23,943 nucleotides of DNA. It comes from a virus. Where the stretch lies: positions 1 to 23,943 of the IMG/VR virus record IMGVR_UViG_3300027851_000591. One strand, 5' to 3'. Of this stretch, positions 22,266 through 23,943 are shown piece after piece (within the stretch, counting starts at the first letter, position 1; each line of letters opens with the position of its first letter). The position numbers and the translations under genes were made by a program. The notes under the pieces were generated by a model. The model worked only from the letters and a program-made list of their open reading frames with translations. It was not told the origin of the DNA and made no database searches.

Positions 22266-22576
22266 GATCTTTTTATTACCTTCGTTCTGTTAAGGGTTAA
22301 AATTCTTCCACCTGATTCGTTTTTAGTTACAAGGTGGAACATGTAGTGGGTTCCTTCATCACTGATAACGTATTCATTCCCTGATTCGTTCTGAACGATG
22401 GTGAATGGATATTCTGTTTCCACTGTTGCGAATGTTTCTGAATCCAAGTCCAATACACTTATTTTCTTAAGGGGTTTGATTCCCTTACATTTTGATAAGA
22501 AACGTTTTTCTGTATCATGGAACATCAGGAGATTTTTAATCTTTTTGAAGTCCAAGGGTTGTTTGTCGGTTTTCAT
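22262..22576 (-). CDS. Unknown small protein
   Basis: The 104-residue protein begins MKTDKQPLDFKKIKNLLMFH, then a beta-rich half with TIVQNESGNEYVISDEGTHY and FHLVTKNESGGRILTL. The ATG at 22576 shares one base with the upstream stop (TAATG) and has GGGAGT before it. An earlier in-frame ATG at 22585 would overlap the previous gene by 10 bases. Its second half resembles part of the product of the next upstream gene (both have HYM and GGRI motifs), so the two may be related copies. Confidence 0.55.
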   Translation of the reverse strand: MKTDKQPLDFKKIKNLLMFHDTEKRFLSKCKGIKPLKKISVLDLDSETFATVETEYPFTIVQNESGNEYVISDEGTHYMFHLVTKNESGGRILTLNRTKVIKRS

Positions 22577-22836
22577 TATTGGCACTCCCGTACTGGAATA
22601 ATTCTTTCAGGTGTTGTGTATTCTTTTCCTTTATAGAGAAACTTTCTCTGTTCAGTTTGCCCATGACATAAAGCTGTGACTGTAGTTTTTCCGTCCACAT
22701 ACTTTCTTACTGTTGTTACCGAAAACATTTTTCCATTCAGTTCGATGTAATTGCCTGTGTGAATTCTTCCACCATTGACGGGTTCAATAACGATCATGTA
22801 GTGAGATCCGTTTTTATATTCTTCAATTGTTTTCAT
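22576..22836 (-). CDS. Unknown small beta-rich protein
   Basis: The 86-residue protein (MKTIEEYKNGSHYMIVIEPV) has the pattern SHYMIVIEPVNGGRIHTGNY, similar to THYMFHLVTKNESGGRILTL in the following gene, and then a compact beta domain (GKMFSVTTVRKYVDGKTTV). It starts with ATGA overlap on the upstream stop. It may be one of a pair made by duplication. No function is visible. Confidence 0.55.
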   Translation of the reverse strand: MKTIEEYKNGSHYMIVIEPVNGGRIHTGNYIELNGKMFSVTTVRKYVDGKTTVTALCHGQTEQRKFLYKGKEYTTPERIIPVRECQ

Positions 22837-23222
22837 TCCTTGTTCTCCTTAACTGAAATCATCGTTTCAAAACTAATCCACGATTCATTTGATTGTGTAA
22901 TCCATTCCGTGACGGCGAACTGCCCACCGTATCCACCTAGTTGCAATATTTGGTATCGTGCAACGTTCCGTTTATCTGTTGATAGATCAAAGAAGGGTAT
23001 TTTGGTTTCGTAAATCGTACCACTTGGTAACAACCCCTTAACTTTTGTAAGAAACTGTTTAAAAGGATTCTGTATATGAAACGGTTCTGCTCCGATTATT
23101 TTGCCTGATACAAAAATATGTTTCCATTTTCTAGTGTCAGCAAATGTGCAACCGTCGTATTCAGTTTCTATTCCTTGTTCGTATATGTTGTTTAAGGTTT
23201 GGTCGTTTAAGTGTAATTTCAT
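22833..23222 (-). CDS. Unknown early protein
   Basis: The 129-residue protein starts at MKLHLNDQTLNNIYEQGIET, chosen because AGGAGA lies 6 bases before this ATG; upstream in-frame starts have no such site and would overlap the 50-residue gene. The remainder is beta-rich (GCTFADTRKWKHIFVSGKII; FAVTEWITQSNESWISFETM). It is in the coupled early operon. I do not recognise it. Confidence 0.6.
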   Translation of the reverse strand: MKLHLNDQTLNNIYEQGIETEYDGCTFADTRKWKHIFVSGKIIGAEPFHIQNPFKQFLTKVKGLLPSGTIYETKIPFFDLSTDKRNVARYQILQLGGYGGQFAVTEWITQSNESWISFETMISVKENKE

Positions 23223-23242
23223 TTTGTTCTCCTGTTTGTTGT

Positions 23243-23395
23243 TCATCCCCATAAATAAACTTCCCGTTGTCCTGCGTGTCTGTGATTCCAATTGTAGAAA
23301 TACGGGTGCCATTCAGGGTCTTGAAATAATCTCTGTTTGGGTTTGTAGTTCTTGTATGCATCCACTCTGATTTTAATACGTTCCGTTAAACTCAT
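23243..23395 (-). CDS. Short 50-residue gene coupled to the HNH gene
   Basis: The frame encodes MSLTERIKIRVDAYKNYKPK, then QRLFQDPEWHPYFYNWNHRH and a tail ending YLWG. Its ATG overlaps the HNH stop codon as ATGA, the same coupling used by many neighbours, and it fills the gap between the HNH gene and the gene starting at 23222. Composition is basic and aromatic. Function unknown. The frame is short, so chance is not excluded, but its fit to the operon is good. Confidence 0.55.
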   Translation of the reverse strand: MSLTERIKIRVDAYKNYKPKQRLFQDPEWHPYFYNWNHRHAGQREVYLWG

Positions 23396-23919
23396 GAAAG
23401 TAATGCTGGTGAACAGTCATCTCCATTCTTGTGCGACATCATCAATTCAATTGAAATATCATCCACCAAATCAATTTTCATTCGGGTTGTGATCATCGTA
23501 AAAATCATTTCGTTCTCTATTTTGTTTTTCTTCTTCTGATTCTGTAGGGAAGGAATGATTCTGAGATTGTACCAAACGTGTTTGTATGCGGTTAGTGTTG
23601 GGTTCTTCTTGAACCAAGATAACGGGACGATGTGATCAATTTGATATGTTCCATTCAACAACCCGTTTAATTGTTCGGGCGTTTCACAAAGATATTCCAA
23701 TACGTCTTTGCGTTTCATTCCCACCATCAGTTCAAAACGTTCTGTTGCTTTACCAACTGTTCTTGTTTCTTGTTTAGCTTCTCGTCTGATTTGATAACTG
23801 ATGAAAATTCTGTCTGCGTGATCCTGTGCGAATTGTTTATCTGTTGATCTGCGGTTCCGTTGATACTTTCTTTGATAAGCGGGTTCTCCACCTTTGATTT
23901 TATAAATTCCCTTACTCAT
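23392..23919 (-). CDS. HNH endonuclease
   Basis: The 175-residue protein has a basic N-terminus (GGEPAYQRKYQRNRRS) and an HNH fold with YQIDHIVPLSWF (Asp95, His96) and WYNLRIIPSLQNQKKKNKI (Asn118, Asn127 and following lysines) as the metal and base positions. It lies at the start of the visible early operon and is preceded by AAGGAAT. HNH proteins near cos phage terminases either support DNA packaging or act as free-standing homing enzymes. The terminase here is about 4 kb downstream, which favours the second, but this is open. Confidence 0.8.
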   Translation of the reverse strand: MSKGIYKIKGGEPAYQRKYQRNRRSTDKQFAQDHADRIFISYQIRREAKQETRTVGKATERFELMVGMKRKDVLEYLCETPEQLNGLLNGTYQIDHIVPLSWFKKNPTLTAYKHVWYNLRIIPSLQNQKKKNKIENEMIFTMITTRMKIDLVDDISIELMMSHKNGDDCSPALLS

Positions 23920-23943
23920 AACTTTTATTCCTTGGTCTGTTTG

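Larger units (their letters stand above)
2278..23943. mobile_element. Prophage (lambda-like tailed phage), one end and structural region
   Basis: From the tRNA break to the right edge the DNA is AT-richer than the chromosome and carries about 30 close-packed minus-strand genes. These include terminase, portal, S49 protease, scaffold, capsid, connectors, tail terminator, tail tube, tape measure, fibre and a holin-like protein, in lambda order. A long tape measure without contractile-tail genes (no sheath or baseplate gpJ/W/V set) indicates a siphovirus. Integrase, repressor and replication genes are not in view, so the element continues past 23943. All key structural genes are intact, so it could be functional. 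Confidence 0.93.

Noticed and set aside
23161-23361. 66-residue minus-strand reading frame
   Set aside because: It overlaps two better supported genes (23243-23395 with ATGA coupling, and 22833-23222 with a strong binding site) in another frame.
2278-23943. CRISPR array, insertion sequence or rRNA
   Set aside because: No regularly spaced direct repeats, transposase genes or rRNA sequence were seen.

Overview
The window joins two very different pieces of DNA. Positions 1 to about 2277 are GC-rich bacterial chromosome (a sampled 60-base line is about 70% G+C) carrying the end of infC, then rpmI, rplT and pheS, followed by the promoter and first 39 bases of a tRNA-Tyr(GTA) gene. The ribosomal proteins look like those of the Verrucomicrobiota/PVC group, but that assignment rests on recall of protein style, not on a search. 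From about 2278 to the right edge the DNA is AT-richer (a sampled line is about 40% G+C), and almost every gene lies on the minus strand. This is a tailed prophage whose structural region follows lambda gene order. The composition switch falls exactly where the tRNA match stops, in the anticodon loop, so this is most simply one attachment end of the prophage.

Reading the phage in its own direction (right to left), 23919 to 19696 is a tightly coupled operon of small genes: an HNH nuclease, a 50-residue gene, several unknowns, a protein with a sigma-region-4-like helix-turn-helix, a conserved putative DNA-binding protein, and a NUMOD3-repeat nuclease with a Vsr/DUF559-like catalytic domain. A gap of about 196 bases follows and may hold cos and a late promoter. 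Then come the small and large terminase (GpA type), a gpW-like protein, portal, S49 prohead protease, scaffold, major capsid, FII-like and Z/gp10-like connectors, tail terminator, tail tube, a chaperone-position protein, tape measure, six distal-tail and fibre genes, and a XhlA/holin-like membrane protein. Strong intrinsic terminators follow the capsid and tail tube genes, which would set expression steps inside the late region.

Next to the attachment end, a single plus-strand gene (2620-2922) encodes a lysine-rich coiled-coil protein. It has its own terminator and faces the late operon, as a moron gene would. It is preceded by about 340 bases of non-coding DNA packed with inverted repeats and TTGATT/AATCAA half-sites.

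Three points stand out. The tRNA-Tyr is cut in its anticodon loop and is not rebuilt at this end. On the sense strand of the phage, the hexamer TTGACA was found by eye only at gene junctions (seven places), often 15-16 bases before a start codon. At the gpW-like gene, two hairpins flank one of these hexamers and the second hairpin contains the start codon. No integrase, repressor, replication genes or endolysin are in the window; they would lie beyond the right edge.
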